Source: Phycisphaerae bacterium (GTDB taxonomy: Bacteria > Planctomycetota > Phycisphaerae > WQYP01). From it: a stretch of DNA of 7,464 nucleotides. This document shows positions 6,812 through 7,464 of the stretch, in pieces. Position 1 is the first letter of the stretch. The number at the start of each line of letters is the position of its first letter. Position numbers and translations under genes: made by a program. Below the pieces are notes generated by a model that saw nothing but the letters and a program-made list of their open reading frames with translations, did not search any database and was not told where the DNA came from. The stretch covers positions 1 through 7,464 of the forward strand of contig JABEVA010000372.1 of NCBI GenBank assembly GCA_013044065.1. Reading direction: 5' to 3'.

Positions 6812-7059
6812 GTTGGGGCGGCCCATGGGGTAGCCTGGCCAGACGCATCGGCGGCGGGAAATCTGCTCGTTCGGTTCGAAGAGGGGCGACTCAAGCCACG
6901 CAACCACGGCTCGCGCGAGGCCAAGGGGTTGAGGCTCCTAACCGGAGTTGATCCTGCTAAACATTGGGATGGTGAATCGCCGTCGGCCTACGCGGATCAC
7001 TGATTGCTGACCTCAGCCCAGCAAAATCCACCTCGTCTCTGGGGCGGGTTGCTTTTCTT

Positions 7060-7087
7060 TTGACAGGCTGGCATCATAACTTATAAT
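7060..7087 (+). promoter_or_regulatory. Exact-consensus sigma70-type promoter
   Basis: TTGACA at 7060-7065 and TATAAT at 7082-7087 are both perfect hexamers, with a 16-bp spacer. A transcription start near 7094 is expected. This is the strongest promoter signal in the window and points right, toward the gene starting at 7341. Confidence 0.75.
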
Positions 7088-7091
7088 CTCT

Positions 7092-7137
7092 GCCGGTGGT
7101 GAGAAGAACAGATGGCGGGCAAGGGGCTGGCACCGGC
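7092..7137 (+). other. Stem at the start of the leader transcript
   Basis: GCCGGTG (7092-7098) can pair with CACCGGC (7131-7137), 7 bp, close to the predicted RNA 5' end. A second hairpin, ACCGC-ca-GCGGT, follows at 7177-7188. These give a structured start to the roughly 245-nt leader. I could not match the leader to a riboswitch class I know. The first stem may be partly lost if transcription starts at 7095 or later. Confidence 0.3.
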
Positions 7138-7378
7138 GACTTCAAGCAGTGGTTTTAGTGGCCGGGCGACGAAGGTACCGCCAGCGGTGAAGTTTGAATG
7201 GGGAAAAAATTCACCGGCGCGGCTTAGAAATTTTGTTCGCAACATGCCAAGTGAAGGCGGTGCAGGTTTTCGCCACACCGACCCGAACATGACGCGGACC
7301 GGCGATTTTGGCGGAATTGTTCAAACAGATTGGAGACATTATGCCAGTAAAGCGGTTTGGTTCAGCGGTACGTGGTGA
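7112..7378 (+). CDS. Possible small ORF in the leader (88 codons), doubtful
   Basis: ATG 7112 lies about 18 nt after the predicted transcription start and opens an 88-residue frame ending at TGA 7376-7378. The only SD-like sequence is a weak GGTGA ten bases upstream. The protein is basic and Gly/Ser-rich, with no membrane segment or recognised motif. It overlaps the better-supported start at 7341 by 38 bp in another frame. It may be a small protein, a coupled leader peptide, or merely open frame in an untranslated leader. Confidence 0.25.
   Translation: MAGKGLAPATSSSGFSGRATKVPPAVKFEWGKNSPARLRNFVRNMPSEGGAGFRHTDPNMTRTGDFGGIVQTDWRHYASKAVWFSGTW
7332..7335 (+). promoter_or_regulatory. Shine-Dalgarno GGAG for the gene at 7341
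   Basis: GGAG is followed by 5 nt and then ATG 7341, a good arrangement that supports a real translation start here. Confidence 0.5.
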
Positions 7379-7464
7379 CGGGAAGATGTTTATGGAAAAT
7401 GAAGCCGCGGGCGGGTTTGGACGTGGCGGGGGCAGATTTTTTTCGGGCGCGATGGCGGCGGCGG
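7341..7464 (+). CDS. Start of an unidentified protein, 3'-truncated by window edge
   Basis: A frame opens at ATG 7341 with GGAG five bases upstream and stays open to the edge (41 codons). It begins MPVKRFGSAVRG, continues MFMENEAAGGFGRGGGR at residues 16-32, and then reads FFSGAMAAA. A basic, glycine-rich start followed by an Ala-rich, perhaps hydrophobic, run could be a cytoplasmic tail leading into a membrane segment or signal sequence, but too little is visible. In-frame ATGs at 7386 and 7392 are alternatives; GGAAG at 7381-7385 lies six bases before 7392. It is probably transcribed from the consensus promoter at 7060-7087. No function assigned. Confidence 0.5.
   Translation, partial: MPVKRFGSAVRGDGKMFMENEAAGGFGRGGGRFFSGAMAAA

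Larger units (their letters stand above)
6677..7059. other. Non-coding intergenic region with several GC-rich hairpins
   Basis: About 380 bp between divergent transcription units, with no convincing gene on either strand. Short inverted repeats include CCCCGCA-gcc-TGCGGGG (6768-6784), GCCGC-tgcttc-GCGGC (6796-6811), the self-complementary CTCGCGCGAG (6910-6919), CTCC-taacc-GGAG (6935-6947), a bulged GTGAaTC/GATCAC stem (6973-7000) and GCTGA-cc-TCAGC (7006-7017). The cluster could be REP-like intergenic palindromes, an unrecognised structured RNA, or chance in GC-rich DNA. I could not match it to tRNA, tmRNA, RNase P RNA or SRP RNA. Confidence 0.45.

Noticed and set aside
6868..6890. GGTTCGAA resembling a tRNA T-loop
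   Set aside because: The flanking bases do not form the 5-bp T stem, and no acceptor or anticodon stem fits around it.
6686..6924. Minus-strand frames upstream of glmS (73 and 76 codons)
   Set aside because: They run across hairpins toward the glmS promoter, have Pro/Arg/Ser-rich products without motifs, and two frames are equally open, which points to non-coding GC-rich DNA.
1..7464. CRISPR array, insertion sequence, integrase or phage genes
   Set aside because: No regularly spaced repeats, transposase motifs, terminal inverted repeats or phage-like products were seen on either strand.

Overview
The window (about 55-57% G+C by eye) reads as bacterial chromosome with Shine-Dalgarno-led genes. 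The glmS gene is a housekeeping anchor. A secreted beta-helix protein sits next to a secreted subtilase of the 'VEA/HATRV' kind with a late PPC-like beta-sandwich domain. This mix recalls Planctomycetota (perhaps Phycisphaerae) or a relative in the PVC group. That placement is inference from protein style only; there is no rRNA or other phylogenetic marker here.

Layout. Plus strand, 3-1558: two tandem multi-pass membrane proteins, the first cut off by the left edge, neither recognised with confidence. They run convergently into a minus-strand pair. This pair is a 412-aa exported right-handed beta-helix protein (4454-3216) followed after 23 bp by a 531-aa exported S8 subtilisin-like protease (3192-1597). 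A good sigma70-type promoter (TTGCCA, 17 bp, CATAAT; 4528-4500) lies just before the pair, which is probably one operon of secreted proteins. About 350 bp with no convincing gene separates the pair from glmS (6643-4811, minus), a complete glucosamine-6-phosphate synthase with its own TATAAT box and SD. To the right of glmS is about 400 bp of non-coding DNA containing several GC-rich hairpins. Then comes an exact-consensus promoter (TTGACA, 16 bp, TATAAT; 7060-7087) on the plus strand. It leads through a leader of about 245 nt, which holds a possible 88-codon ORF, into the start of a gene at 7341 that runs off the right edge.

How the genes relate. GlmS supplies glucosamine-6-phosphate for envelope sugars. 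The beta-helix and protease genes are a separate export-directed unit whose substrates cannot be read from sequence. The two membrane proteins at the left look like a co-transcribed pair of similar topology. No mobile element, CRISPR array, tRNA or rRNA gene was found. The most notable points are the glutamate in place of the first catalytic aspartate of the subtilase, the coupling of subtilase and beta-helix genes, and the strong promoter with a long structured leader at the right end.
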